From: Rodentolepis nana
Taxonomy: Eukaryota; Platyhelminthes; Cestoda; Cyclophyllidea; Hymenolepididae
Direction: 5' to 3'
DNA length: 55,977 nucleotides
Assembly: GCA_900617975.1 (NCBI GenBank)
Contig: UZAE01012164.1
Coordinates: forward strand, 1-55,977
In this document: piece by piece, positions 34,797 through 47,596 of the stretch
Position numbering within the stretch: the stretch's first letter is position 1
Layout: every line of letters begins with the position of its first letter
Notes under the pieces: model-generated
What the model saw: only the letters and a program-made list of their open reading frames with translations
Told to the model about the DNA's origin: nothing
The model's database searches: none
Position numbers and translations under genes: made by a program

Positions 34797-37700
34797 ATGG
34801 ATGGCTCTGAGAATCCCTTTTGGGATCCAAACGAATTGACTAAACCTACTTCTTCCCCTAAGAAAACTTCGCGCTTTACGACCTTTATTGTGCCTGAATC
34901 AAACGATGATTCAATTATTTCAACTAGGGGTTAGTTTTATTACATTTTCACTCTTTTGATCATCTCAATTCGAGCTATCATTTTCCCCTCTGTAGAATCC
35001 TCGACAAAAATGTTCCGAACTCCTCCTTACAATGATTTCTTAGCTTCTCATTCGAAGTCCTCTAACCGTCGAAATGATGGATATGCCGTTCCTCACAAAC
35101 CTGAAGGTCAACAGTACGACGATTTTGAAACTATTGATTGGGTCAAGGATATTGCCTGTGATCGAGATCGGTATAGACGTATTCATTCTGACAAGGTGAG
35201 TGGAAAAAAATAAGCAACTTCAAATCTTTAATATTATTGATATTTCTTTTCACTTACACAGAACACTCTTCTTGGAAAACTTCGGATTTATTGGAATTCC
35301 GCTTCTGGATGGATTTGTGTAAGCCTGGTTGGAATCGCTGCAGGTCTTATTGCTGCTTTAATCGATATTGGTACGCCCTGGTTAACAGATCTGAAGGAAG
35401 GAATTTGTCTTGACGCTCTTTGGTTTAATCGGGCACAGTGTTGCTGGTCTTCGGATGTCCCTGGTGAAGATTGTCCTGAAGTGAGTTTTTCATAAATTTT
35501 AAATAACTTAAACTCGTTTTACTAAATAGCTAGTCCTGATTATTGTCAGCTTTTACTAGAAGTCCAGTGAAATCCTAACATTTTTAACCTGAATGGCATT
35601 ATTCGCTCTTTTGTTTGACTATCGAGAGATAGTTAGGCTTGATTTCAACCCTCTCCTAGCCTTCTTGTGTACGTAATTCTAAATTTCTAATTTGTTAGTT
35701 AGCCATACTAATCTCATGGAGTGCCCCAATGGACGTCGTAGACGATCATTTGAAATGTACGTTTCTTGAAGCGCAGGATTGGATTTATGTTTACTGGTGC
35801 CTATCCCGTTATCATATTTTTAATCCTTTACACAAACATACACCAATGACGTCTAGGTATCATGAACAGCCTATTAGCCTCAATTGTTATTGCTGTTCGA
35901 TAGAGTAGTATCTAGTCGGATAGCGTCATCGTGCTCTCCATGATGAGTACTGGGAAATGCATCTTGATATTGAATCCAAGAATTATTTTTGTTCCGTCAT
36001 TACAGAATGAGTACTTATCAGGCGTTTACAATACATATAGTTCGGGTTTTTGTGTACATAAATATCTGAATTGGCCTTTGTAGTGCCGTATGATTGGAAA
36101 GCTTTGTTCCTGAAGTCAAATTTCATATCCCCAATCCGTTCATTCATGATTATATTAATTCATTTTCTGACGTGACCTCATTTCCTTCTAATTACTAACC
36201 ATTCAATTTTTCCTTGACTGAATAACTTACTATTTGCCACATTTTGTTACTGTGTGATTTGTCAAAATTTAATTTATAGTTTTCATTTCAATGTGTCAGC
36301 GCTAACTTTGATTCGAAGATAGTGCTATTTTATTAAATTCATATTTCAATATTGAAGAAAGGGTAGACCTTGAAATTGGTTAATCTAGTTGGAAGTTACA
36401 GACTGAATGGCGTCAAATTGTTTACAATGGAAGGCCAATTTTATTGGTCATTGCATTCATATGACCTCCATGAAGAAGATGAAATGAAACTTGAGTGCAT
36501 ACCTTGATTTAGAAACATAGTTTAATTTCTAATTTTCATTTGCACAGTAAAGGGATAGCGATTCTGATTTAATGGTAGTTTCAACCAAAGTTAGCATTTG
36601 AATTAAACTGCTTACTAATGTGTGTTGATAGTTACCGAATACCGTGGTTTGAATCCTTCAAGGTTATTAACACCAATACGCATCTTCCGTCCAGTGACCA
36701 TTTGTGCTTAATGAAACTTTGTTTTTTTTGCTAATTCCGTCGCCAGATTTTGGAGCTGCTTCATCCGATAAACCTACTAGCTAGATGCCTGTTTCATTGT
36801 CGCTTGCAATTGACTTAGTATAATCATTTTTTCTCTAAATTGGGCAAGAATTAAGTGCTCTTCCCTTCTCACTTTGCGCGGCTATGTCCCCGTGTAACAT
36901 AGTGTGTGCTAAACGCAACTTTGTAGGTGGATTATTGAAAATTGGTTCGCAATGAAGTGCGAAATGTTGCGTGTTGGTGTAGGCTTCATAAGTGTGATTT
37001 TACGTTTTACCACCACTCCGGATGTACCCAGTGTCGCATTGCGGTGCCACTGTACAAACAATGAATGATTGATTATACTGTTATTCTAGAGCCTGAACGT
37101 GTTTCTTAACACCCGTTTTGCTTGTTGTTCATATAGTGGTTGTTGGAAAGTCTAAAATTTAGACCTTTGCCTAGCGTCATATAATAATATACATTTGTGG
37201 CTTTGGGGAGTGCCAATGAGTATGTAGACACTGTTATGCACTAAGGTTAAGTTATCCGCGTTGAGTACTTTTATTTACTTTTTGATTTCTTTAAAGTGGT
37301 GTTCTTACTGGTTTTACCTTATTGTTGTATGGGTTTTCTACAAGCTTCTCTTACTGATAGTCTAAATTATATTTCTACTATGTTAAGCGTAGATTTGACC
37401 TCAAACACATGATACATATTTATGCTTATTGGACTAGTGTAAAAGATGCGATTTTAATGGGACTTAGCAAGCCAGTGAATGTTTTTTTACCTTGAATGGC
37501 TGGCAATTTCTAGCCAGCTGTACCCGTTCAACTTAAGTGGATAAATCGTCCACTATCACTTCCATAACACCAAATCTAGACTTTCCACCTGAACTAATGC
37601 GCCTGCCTACCCTTATTATTCTGTCAAGTTATAGCAAGGCAATTCCTCAAAGAATGCTTGTATGACAGTATTCCTGGGCGAAAGACAGCTTAATTTTATT

Positions 37701-40700
37701 TTTTGCGTTAATTACCACGGTTGGAATCGGAAGTAAACACAGTAAAACTAGCTTGTATAGAGTGCTATAACTTTTTGGTTCTAAAATAACTCACGGAGGA
37801 AACCAGTCTAAGCCCTATTCAAGTACCCATGGTGTTCGAATATATTTGACGGTTCCACCAAAGAAGGAGTAATTCAATAGTCAAGAAAATTTGCACTATT
37901 GTCAGAGTTTTTTTAAAAAGAGCTGCTATTAGTGTCTACGTGGTGTATGGGAACACCTTTAACACGTTAGAAGAACAGCCACTGGATGTTGTCTTATTTT
38001 TCCCAAACGCCTCGATTACTCAGGCCACTGTTCTACTTCTATTAGCCTCAATCATTAATCCCCCTTCATTGTTTCCAGTGGTACTCGTGGTCTAGATTAA
38101 TGATGAATAAAGACCCTTCTGGCGAGAACCCGTCTGCCTACTTCGTCTCTTACGTTGTCTTCGTTCTATGGGCTCTCGTGTTCTCCACACTCTGCGTCGC
38201 TTTTGTACGCATGTTTGCTCCATACGCCTGCGGTAAGCTTATTTCTTTAATATCGGTCTAAAAACGTGATGAGATTGATGAAATTGATTGGTGCGGTCGT
38301 TTAGCAAGCACTTTTGATGTGTTCGCACTTTTAGAATAATATATTGATTTACAAATAGATAAGTTTGCTTAGTTGTTACTTAACGCCATTTTAACCAATC
38401 TTTGTCCTTTTTTCCTAGGTTCTGGTATCCCAGAGATCAAGACAATTCTGAGTGGTTTCATTATTCGAGGGTATTTAGGCAAGTGGACACTGTTGGTGAA
38501 ATCGATGGGTATGGTATTGGGTGTCTCGGCGGGACTGAGTTTGGGTAAAGAAGGTCCTATGGTACACATGGCCTCTTGTTGCGGCAATATTCTCTCATAT
38601 CTCTTCCCCAAATACTCAAAGAATGAGGCCAAGAAACGAGAGGTGAGCCTGCATTCCTATACTAATCCTATTTCAAACATAACTTTTAAAGAAAAATACT
38701 CTTGAATTCGTCTGAGGAAGGGAACCAAACATTTTCATTTGCAATGAAACTGTTTGGTTGGTTGGTTGACCAATTTACAGGTGGCGATTGGTTTTACTCT
38801 GACTTTACACTTTCTACGAACATGAAGGCATTCGTATATCTTCCTATAAGTGAAATCGTTCTCATCAAAGTGAAATAAAGCCCCCTCTCACTAGATGAGA
38901 ATAATCAAAGTCCATTAGTTTATTCGCTACAAATTGCTACTCAAAATTCGGAAAAATAAATGGACATTCCAAGATATGTGACGAAGTCTGGGTACGTGTT
39001 TATTAAGTAAGTAGGATAGGCATAAATTCTTCAAGGTGTATCAAAGCATGTATTTGTGTAGGATGCAATCATTTCATTTCACGACCGTAATCGATGTGAA
39101 ATGGGTTGAAACGGAAATTTCAACATCATCTGAAATTTATACAGCTTATTCTAATGGATTCATCGCGGCTTATTGATTAATTATAAAAACCTCTTTCGTC
39201 AATTTGATCCACTTGTCCATGTGTTCAAGCCAGGATCTGAAGTGGGTAAGGTGATATACGCTTAAAACGAAAGACCACTCAGAAGTAATAAGATTTCTGT
39301 GTACTATCTTAAAAGTAAGGGGGTGTGCGACAGACTTACCTCCACGTGGTGCACCCTGGGCAACGTATATTCATACGGCAAAAAAGTCTATTAACTGGCA
39401 GTTGACTTCTCACTTCTAGCTACCATCACCTCACTCTATGCCATATTCGACTCTATCCACAGTACTCACGTCACCTTTTCTACCTTTGTGTTTGTCTCTT
39501 ACATTTTTGAAACACTCCTCTGTTCACCCCCCCCCCTCTCGACTTATTTCAATTTGATGTACCTTCCCCTCCGTGAAGCCTGAAGTCAACTAAAGGGCTA
39601 AAGATAACCATCAAGACGCCTGCCATTTGACATAAATCTTAAAAGTAGGTCAGAAGGGGTGTGTCGTGGAAACCCCTTTGCTAATGATATAGCAGTTTAG
39701 TTAACACCAAACCAACCCATCAATTTGCAGGTTCTTTCTATGGGACTTATCATTTATTTCATTTTGGGTGGATTGGGTTTGTCGAGTTATCATCATGGAG
39801 CGTGTGGTTTTTGCGTGTTCAATCGTACTGGGCCTTATGCTTAGAGGCTTAACACTATGAGCATCTCAGTTATCAATAGGAAATGCTAATCGTGTAGTTT
39901 AATAAACGCAAACTTGTGATTCTTTGCTTTAAAGCCCTTAGTTTGAGATATTTGAGAGCTTGGGTAGGTTTGCACTCGATATCAGTTTTCAGGACTGTGA
40001 ATTCAGTTTTGTTACTTTTGCTTCTATTAAGCTTTCTTCATTGACAAAGACTTCAATCTCTCCCCCATTCTAATTACATACTTAAATATTCAGTTTTATG
40101 GTGCTGTCCGGACGAACCAATAGAGGAGGGAGGGAGTGATAGAGTTCACTTTGTTAACATCTTGTAAATAATATGGTACTACTGGTGATTAAACTTTTAT
40201 CGTTGCCACCATATTAAATGTTTACAGAGCTACTCCAATATGTATGACACAATTGTATTCTCAATCTGTGAACAAATTATTAAATGAAGTGTCAAGATCA
40301 TTGAATCTTTTAATTGGAAAATTGTTAACATGCGCTGGACATGCGCATGGACCAGTATTTAATGCAACCCATGAGACAAGTCAGATCTTTAACTTTTGCA
40401 GTGTGATCTACCAATTAAGAAAATATTTTACAACTCCAGTCTGAAAATCATATGAAGTTAGACTCTTTCATATTACCCTGACGGTGTTATCAACATCTTG
40501 TCTAATGGTAGAGGCAGACTTTGCAATGTCCGACTTCTTCTCAAGCATGAATACTAAAGGCTTAACTATTGATGCCTGGGGATTATTACTAATATTGCGC
40601 AAAACTAGACTAGTCTTTAACTGTTTTAAGTGTCCGATCGAGCTGAGCTTAAGATCGTTCTCCTTAAAAAACTTATTTGCCATACTAGAGGATGGTGACA

Positions 40701-43700
40701 TATAACAGCTCCTCTAAAATTGGAAGGCCGCCGCTCTTTGGACAAAAAACTGGGGATGTAAGGTCGAAGAAACCTATTGGAAGTGAAGAGAGTGATTCTA
40801 TATGCAACACTAGAGTTGTAGTACAAAGAGTAAATTAAGTTCTACTTTTTGGTTGTCGATGGGTAATTAATAACAACTTCATCTGACAATTCAAACTGAA
40901 TTATCCTTATTTGTGTACAGCATTACTGAAATTGAGAGGTTCTGAGACCGTTGGTAATATGATAATATCGGGAAATGGGAATGGTTATCCGCGATGGTTT
41001 TGTTTCAACTAGTCGAGTAATTGAGTTTATTAAAGTAGTGTTTTTTGTTCCATTCTCTTAGCAGATAAATAGTTTTAAATTTTGTCTACTGATAAATGAA
41101 CAGTAGCATATTAGCACATTTTTATGCCATAAAATTTCCTTTGTAGATATTGTCAGCAGCAGCAGCGGCAGGTGTAGCCGTGGCATTCGGTGCACCAATT
41201 GGTGGGGTACTCTTTTCCCTCGAGGAAGCCTCTTATTACTTCCCCATGAAGACCATGTTCCGTTCCTTCTTCTGCGCCATGGTCTCTGCCAATCTGGTGC
41301 GAATGATCAACCCCTATGGCGACGAACATCTTGTCATGTTTCAGATTGACTACAAGGCCCAATGGCATATTGCCGAACTCATTCCATTCGCCATCCTAGG
41401 CATCATGGGCGTAAGTGATTTGTTTTTACTATTTTGCTTGTTTCATACCTAATTAGAGGATCTTCACAACATAACCATTTCTTTGTTATTGTCATATAAG
41501 ATACTGAAAAGGTGCTGTCTTTTAGAAGATATCTAAGAAGGACTTCTGTTGAATCCAATTTCTGCATTAATCATTGCGATCGGATATTTGGCACTTCAAT
41601 GTCCTTTGTCTTATATAAGGCTTAAAATAACTAAGAAATTGCCACCGAAAGTTCTTGCTAAAAATCTCGCATTAGGAACAGTGAACTTGTCTATAGTGCC
41701 AGGGTACTTACTTTTCTATGACCATTCGTATACAGTTGGCAATTTCGAATTTTCCTATCATTCTCTTGAAGTCGAGATTTGCCTTAGTCATAAGTCTGTA
41801 AATTTTTGCGAGTTTTTTAAGAGGGCTGGGACGACTTCACAACGGCCTAGAAGAGTCCTCTGAGCTATCTCTTCACAATTCATTGGCTCTGTGTCAACCT
41901 TATTATGTTGCTTAGTAGAGCCTTAAGTCTAGATACTCTTTGAACTATTGTGAAGAGACGGTAATGGCAGAATTGGAGAAACCAAGTGCTCAACAAATAC
42001 TTACCACTTTGCTATCCATCTCTAATTTTTTTTAATCCTCTTTGACCACTGCAGGGTATCTTCGGTACCCTCTTCAACCGTTCAAATCTATTCATCTGTC
42101 GTCTGCGAAAGACCACGTGGCTAGGTCAATACCCAGTCCGAGAGGTGTTGCTGGTCACCCTGGCAACGGCTGTACTTTCCTACCCTCTACCTTACATGAG
42201 AATGAACATGGGAGACCTGGTACGACTCATGGTTAGCAGATGTGGACCTGGCGATCTCGGTGCTCTTTGGTAGTTCACTTATGCCTTAATTTTTTCCTCT
42301 TTACTATACTTCTTGCCTTATAATTTCGGTAGACTTTCCTATATCCATTGTATTCAGAGTATATTACTGATATTCTGATACTTCATGTCTTAGCGACTAC
42401 AAAGTTAACCTGAGTGATACTCAAGCCACCATCATGGGTAACTATCACGCAGGTCCTGGTATTTCCCAAGCAATGTGGATGCTTGCTGTTACCCTCTTTC
42501 TCAAGGCCATCATCACTGTGTTCACTTTTGGCATCAAGGTTCCAACCGGTCTCTTCATTCCTTCTCTTGCTGTAAGTTGGGCTCATATTTAATTTATTAA
42601 TTTCTATTTAAACGCCTTTAGTAGTTTTGAGGATTTCCGATTTCAGGTTGGAGCAATGATGGGCCGAATGTTGGGCGTGGGTATTGAGCAACTTGTTGTC
42701 CACCACGCAGATCACCCATTGGTTCAACGTATGTGCAAGTCGGCACATCCATGTGTCAACCCAGGTCTCTATGCTCTTGTTGGGGCTGCTTCAACACTGG
42801 GTGGAGTTACTCGTATGACTATTTCTCTTGTCGTCATAATGTTAGAACTCACTGGAGGGTAAGTGTGCAGTTGCCTATCCTGTAGTTCATTTCTTCGGAC
42901 ACTATTTGACTTTCCATTTCCCTTCAGATTGACATACATTCTTCCGCTAATGGTAGCTGCCATGGTGAGCAAATGGACCGGTGACCGTCTTACTAATGGT
43001 AGCATCTACGAAGAACACATTCGTTTGAATAAGTATCCCTATTTAAGTAGCCGTGAAGAGCTTATGCACACATCTATTGCGGCCGATGTTATGCAGCCAA
43101 AGTAAGTCGTTGTTCATGGAATAGCATTCTCTGTTCATTTGCGGCAAATTAAAATTTTATCTCCACTTTATAGAACCCAGACTTCACCGCTTTTGGTAGT
43201 AACTCAAAACTCGATGACTGTTGGGGATATAGAGTTCTTATTATCCTCATCCACCTATAAGGGATTCCCTGTTGTGGTTTCCGAGGAATCACAGTACCTA
43301 GTTGGATGGATAACCCGAAGAGATTTGACCCGAGCTCTCGGTTAGCTTTCATTCCCATATAAGTCAATATTGCCGCTCGTTCTGATAGTTAACCGCAATT
43401 TATTGCCATTTTAGAACAAGAAAAACTGTACAATCCGGATGTGGCAACTGATTCAATGGTCTACTTCACAGACAGTAATAGTGCTGGAGATTTCGGTCTG
43501 CCTACTAATGTTGCAAATCTTTCAACTATTGTAGATTTAGTAATAACCGTCTCTAGAATGTTGTTATCTACTGGTACTTCATTTCGTAACTGGTTAATTA
43601 ATTCCCTTTCTACTTCTTCAGTCACCCATAACTGTCACGGATCAGACACCCATGGAGACTGTTCTTGACTTCTTCCGGAAACTAGGTCTTAGGCAGGTTC

Positions 43701-45477
43701 TTGTCACCAAAAATGGGTAAGTTGACAATGTTTAGATTTATAAAAATTAGTTGTCGTTGGCACTCGGGAATTCGCAGGGACCTCTATTTTCTGGTGGTGG
43801 GTTCATTGCTCTTGAATTGGTTCTACCGTCGGTTACTAAGGCTTATTTCTTTAATTATATTAGCCCATTCCAAGTGTACTATCCAAAATTCATGACCCAA
43901 TTTAAAAGTCTTCTTAAACTAATGTCACTCGCTCAGGTCAATATGAGACATTATGCTTATATGCGGATTTTAGTAGATTTCTTAAAGGTAGTTTGTCTAT
44001 CAATTTATTGTGACGTATGCAAACTTAACAGTCTCTCCCTCTATCCTCTCTTTAAATCGACCTTCATGTCATAAAACTGCACCAAAAACAGTACATTTTC
44101 TAACTTCCCGCTAAAATGTTTCTTATAAACTAGCGTCAATTAATTTTAGCAGTTTTAGCATTCCAACACAATTCACGAAAAGTTTCGCTTAGTTTGAATT
44201 TAAGTATTCAATATTATAGTGCATGCCCTAAATATCTGGAATTGGTTTGATGGTGGATTGCGCAATATAGAGTGACGCCTGTTAATCACCACCTTTCAAT
44301 TACAACTTCAACTTGTCTGACTGTGCCACCATCGCCACCCACTCTTCTGCAAGAACTGATGCTTCATGTGTTTTTTAAACACACTTTATAGACTGCCCAT
44401 TAGATGGCCAATGGAAGTTAATTAACCACTAATTATGATACTAGACGAAAGTGATAAAGCAGTCGCATTTTGTAAATTTACTTAAATCAAATGGCAGGCT
44501 TCATGATTAGCCCTTTAGTTGACTTCGGGGTTCACAGAGGGGAGGAGGAACAGAAGATTGTTTCAGAGATGTAAAAGTACCGACAGACACAAAGGTAAGG
44601 AGGTAAGGTGAGATGAGTACTGTGACAGTGGTCCAATATGATATACAGTGGGGTTATTGTAGTTCGAATTCAGGAGTCAACTGCCGGTATGAGTATAAGT
44701 TACCAAGGTTGCACCAAGTGGAGATAAGTCTATCGCGCACCCCACGTTCCTAAATTAGTTATTAAGAAAAGGAATGGGGCATTGTTGAGATATATGTACC
44801 TTTGCTATACTATTAGAAACAAAGGAAACGTTTATTTATGACGGTCAGTCTTGTCACGTCAAATAGTTTTTTATCCTGTAGGGTAGATAAGTGAGTGTCG
44901 CTAGGCTACAGGCCTTAAATTAATAGAATGTGTCATCGTTACTTTTCAAGTTTCTCGTTAGTGCCTCTGATTGATTATGGCAAAATGTCATACGAATTCT
45001 GTACACTTTTACCTATTTCTAAATAACAATTACTCACGAATACACCCTATAAAATCCATTCTATGAATGTGGTGCTTTGGACAATCACCTGACTTTTCTA
45101 TGTCCAATTGTTTTTCCGTCTTGCCACTTTCGATGCTCTGCTCTTTTCATATTTATCGTCATGCTGTCATATAATTGGAAATTTGAGTATGATACCAGGG
45201 GAATAAGAAGTCGTTCATCACATGGGTTAGTCAGTATTAGATAGCGCCAATCGGACCTTTTACGATCTAAGAGAACCTAGAAATATACGATCTTTCCGAT
45301 CAGATTTTAGTCACCCATTTTTCGGGAAGACGAATAGGAGCTGGCGGGTCTCGTAGGGATTTTACTTTAAAAGGTACAAATCAAATCCTCACCAAAGTTA
45401 TTCTCTCTCTTTCTTTTAGACGCCTATTGGGTATAATTACAAAGAAGGATGTTCTGCGACAAATGAACCATCATTAA
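34797..45477 (+). CDS. CLCN3: CLC-3/4/5-type 2Cl-/H+ exchanger
   Basis: Fourteen phase-consistent exons: 34797-34929, 34996-35195, 35262-35480, 38079-38232, 38419-38642, 41147-41410, 42055-42269, 42394-42571, 42647-42858, 42928-43101, 43174-43340, 43415-43539, 43622-43716 and 45420-45477. They give 805 residues (human ClC-3 about 818). Chloride-selectivity motifs: GSGIPE (236-241), GKEGP (278-282) with the gating glutamate Glu280, and SLEEASYYF, whose second glutamate (Glu337) matches the proton glutamate of exchangers. So an exchanger rather than a channel is expected. The C-terminus has two CBS domains (about 645-715 and 756-803). In animals these proteins acidify endosomes, lysosomes and synaptic vesicles. 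Intron 3 is 2.6 kb. Introns 5 and 13 hold repeat copies J and K. It starts about 206 bp after PCGF. CLC-3, -4 and -5 cannot be told apart here. Confidence 0.96.
35481..38078 (+). other. Long intron 3 of the CLC gene
   Basis: 2.6 kb with no exon or full repeat copy seen. A B-box-like GTGGTTTGAATCC near 36,642 has no convincing A-box partner. Confidence 0.6.
39306..39647 (+). repeat. SINE-like repeat copy J in CLC intron 5, with target-site duplications
   Basis: Element about 39,318-39,635 in the sense direction of the gene. The identical 12-mer ATCTTAAAAGTA flanks it at 39,306-39,317 and 39,636-39,647. The head is GGTGTGCGACAGACTTACCT and the end TTTGACATAA. It brings a long pyrimidine tract into the intron on the coding strand. 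Confidence 0.95.
44485..44743 (-). repeat. SINE-like repeat copy K in CLC intron 13 (antisense)
   Basis: Minus-strand copy, diverged: the tail end reads AAATCAAATGGCAGGCTTCA and the head end GGAGATAAGTCTATCGCGCA. Parts of the middle and head are shortened. The donor-like motif is mutated to GAGATAAGT. Target-site duplication not clear. Confidence 0.85.
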
Positions 45478-46309
45478 GGTTTTCCGGTTGTTCGATGACG
45501 CACGTCTCTTCTTCCTCCACTTCAATCTTATCTCACTTCAGGTATTCCACTTCAACCCAAAATCAGATTCAAATACACGTCATAGTCACTATTGTCCCCT
45601 CTTAATTATGTCAAATTTTTCTTTTCGTCATTCTTCATCCCCAATCACTTACCGTTTGAGTGATTGACTTGGATTATCTGTCAATAATTTTTATAGCCAC
45701 TCACTGTGAATCCTACCGAAATATATACAAAATTTAAGCATGAATCAAGTTTTCTGCGTTAGATGTCGGTCGTAGTTAGTTTTGATGAGTTGGTCTACAA
45801 GGAGTTGATAGAAGGGACTACTAGTAGAAGCCAAGTCTTTTTTGAAAGAAATTACTATTTATCAATCACCAATGTTGGCTTGAGAAAACTTGACCACGTG
45901 AAGGTTATTGAGAGGTGAAGGGGGGGGGGGAGCTTATGACTTAAATGGCTGTATTAAAAGAGGACAAAGAAGTGGTCCGTCTTGAAGGTGGTAAACGGAA
46001 CAAGTGATATGTGTACAGGATTTAACTAACTTGGAAAAAATTAAACAGGTTGCTAAAAACTGGACAACTCAATACTTAATGTAAAGGAGGCTTTACGATT
46101 GGAATGGCGCACTGGTGGCGTAACGTGGTCGATTACTTACTGTATTATCGGAGAAGAATGTATGCTTGTAGTTTTCTCAAAATGTCAAGAAACTGTTAGA
46201 GTAGTTAACGTTGTTCAGACCCCAGAAGGAGAAAGATTAAGCCTTACAAGACTAGTCTGTTGACCAGGCTTCTATTGATATAATTAATAATCTATATTAG
46301 TCTATATTA
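45478..46309. other. Intergenic DNA after CLC
   Basis: No gene seen. Includes the CLC 3' UTR, in which no nearby AATAAA stands out, and a short G-run near 45,920-45,931. Confidence 0.5.
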
Positions 46310-46588
46310 GATAGACTTACCTCCACGTGGTGCACCCTGGTCAAAGTATACTCATACGGCAAAAAAGTCTATTAACTGGCAGTTGACTTCTAACTTCAAA
46401 CAGCCATCATTCCATTGTATGTCGTATTCGACAACTTCACAGTACTCACCTCACCTTTTTTCTACCTTTGTGTCAGTCTCTTCTTCATGTTTGAAACACT
46501 CTACTGTCCCCCCCCCCACTCTCTACTTTTTTCACTTTGGTGTTCCTTCCTCTCTGTGAAACCTGAAGTCAACTAAATAGCTAATAAG
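46310..46588 (+). repeat. SINE-like repeat copy L, both ends eroded
   Basis: Begins within the head (ATAGACTTACCTCCACGTGG), lacks the first bases, and fades after GAAGTCAACTAAATAGCTAA without the CTGCCATTTG end. The host flank has a short duplication TCTATATTAG TCTATATTAG just before it. Confidence 0.85.
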
Positions 46589-47440
46589 AAGAATGAACTA
46601 ATTAACAGACTGAATTAAAAAGTGTCAGTTGTGCGATTGGTCAGAAGACGGACCAATAATCGTGCCAGAATATGACGATTACGTTAACTGCGCTCCTGGT
46701 ACGCTCTGAAAAATATTCGTTATCTTTCCTACCAATCTTAAGATTTTAAATTCTATCCAAAAGTTACCGATCAGTAGTTTCAATGAGAATTTGTCAGATA
46801 TTAAATCGTTTTATTTCTCCATGCCTTATTTTATTGCTCGAGTTAAATGAACCCTCTTTTAAGCTAGATTTATGTTTGTTGTAAATGCAAACCACCCTAA
46901 GATTATGCATAAATTTTTGACACATATGATGGAAAAATCGTTGTGGAAGTTTAAGGAAAGTTTGAATAGTTGTTACTCAAGAAATGGAAAAAAATCATAA
47001 GACATTAGAAGTAAAAGGATTAGATTTCAATTTCCTATCTTTTTGAGATTATAAAAAATTTAATGATTTGATTTTTGAGCTGCAAATAGATTTAAGCCAT
47101 GGATTAGCAGCATTTAGGCGAGACAGATATTTTAAAAGCTTTACTTTAGTCGATCTTTCGATTGTTTTAAGCGTCAAAACTATTGTCTCCTTAGATAATT
47201 CAAATTTCCATTTCTTAGTTAATAGCTCCTTATCAAGCTTTTCAAGGTTCTGCAAGGTTATTTGCGTATTATACATTTAACATAATTACCCAAATCGTTG
47301 ACCCGTTTACCAAATATTTCACATATTTCAAAATATCAATAAATTGGCATGAGTCAGTTGGATCACCAAAAGGCTAACGCAAAAATAATTTACCAAAAAC
47401 TGCAAATTCTTACAAAAAGTCATTTGTTTGAGCTTACGCA
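46589..47440. other. AT-rich intergenic DNA upstream of the MFSD8-like gene
   Basis: No gene seen. Overlapping short frames on both strands at about 47,049-47,280 look like chance openings in AT-rich DNA. Confidence 0.5.
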
Positions 47441-47496
47441 CCAATCGCCTCACAAAACACACGGTTAGCAGCACTCAGCCAATCAGATCACACGTG
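47441..47496 (+). promoter_or_regulatory. Candidate promoter elements: two CCAAT boxes and a CACGTG E-box
   Basis: CCAAT occurs at 47,441 and again at 47,479, and CACGTG at 47,491-47,496 (context CACACGTGAGTG). They lie 100-156 bp before the ATG of the MFSD8-like gene, in the GC-richer stretch typical of a promoter. A CACGTGA core resembles the CLEAR element that TFEB-type factors bind at lysosomal genes in vertebrates. Whether flatworms use it is unknown. Confidence 0.4.
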
Positions 47497-47596
47497 AGTG
47501 CATATTGACAAGGTGGGTGCGCACAGGTTGTGGTGGAGTCGAGGCAAGAACAGCGCTCACATAGTCGCCTATCTGAATGCACAGTAAGCAGACAAG

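Noticed and set aside
36600..36730. B-box-like GTGGTTTGAATCC suggesting another tRNA-derived SINE
   Set aside because: No A-box at the right distance and no flanking duplication could be seen.
40468..40826. Open frames on both strands in CLC intron 5
   Set aside because: Not recognisable, no in-phase splice sites to the CLC exons. Intronic chance frames are the simpler reading.
41549..41863. 104-codon plus-strand frame in CLC intron 6
   Set aside because: Lies between two well-supported exons that join in phase (41,410 to 42,055) and resembles nothing in the CLC family.
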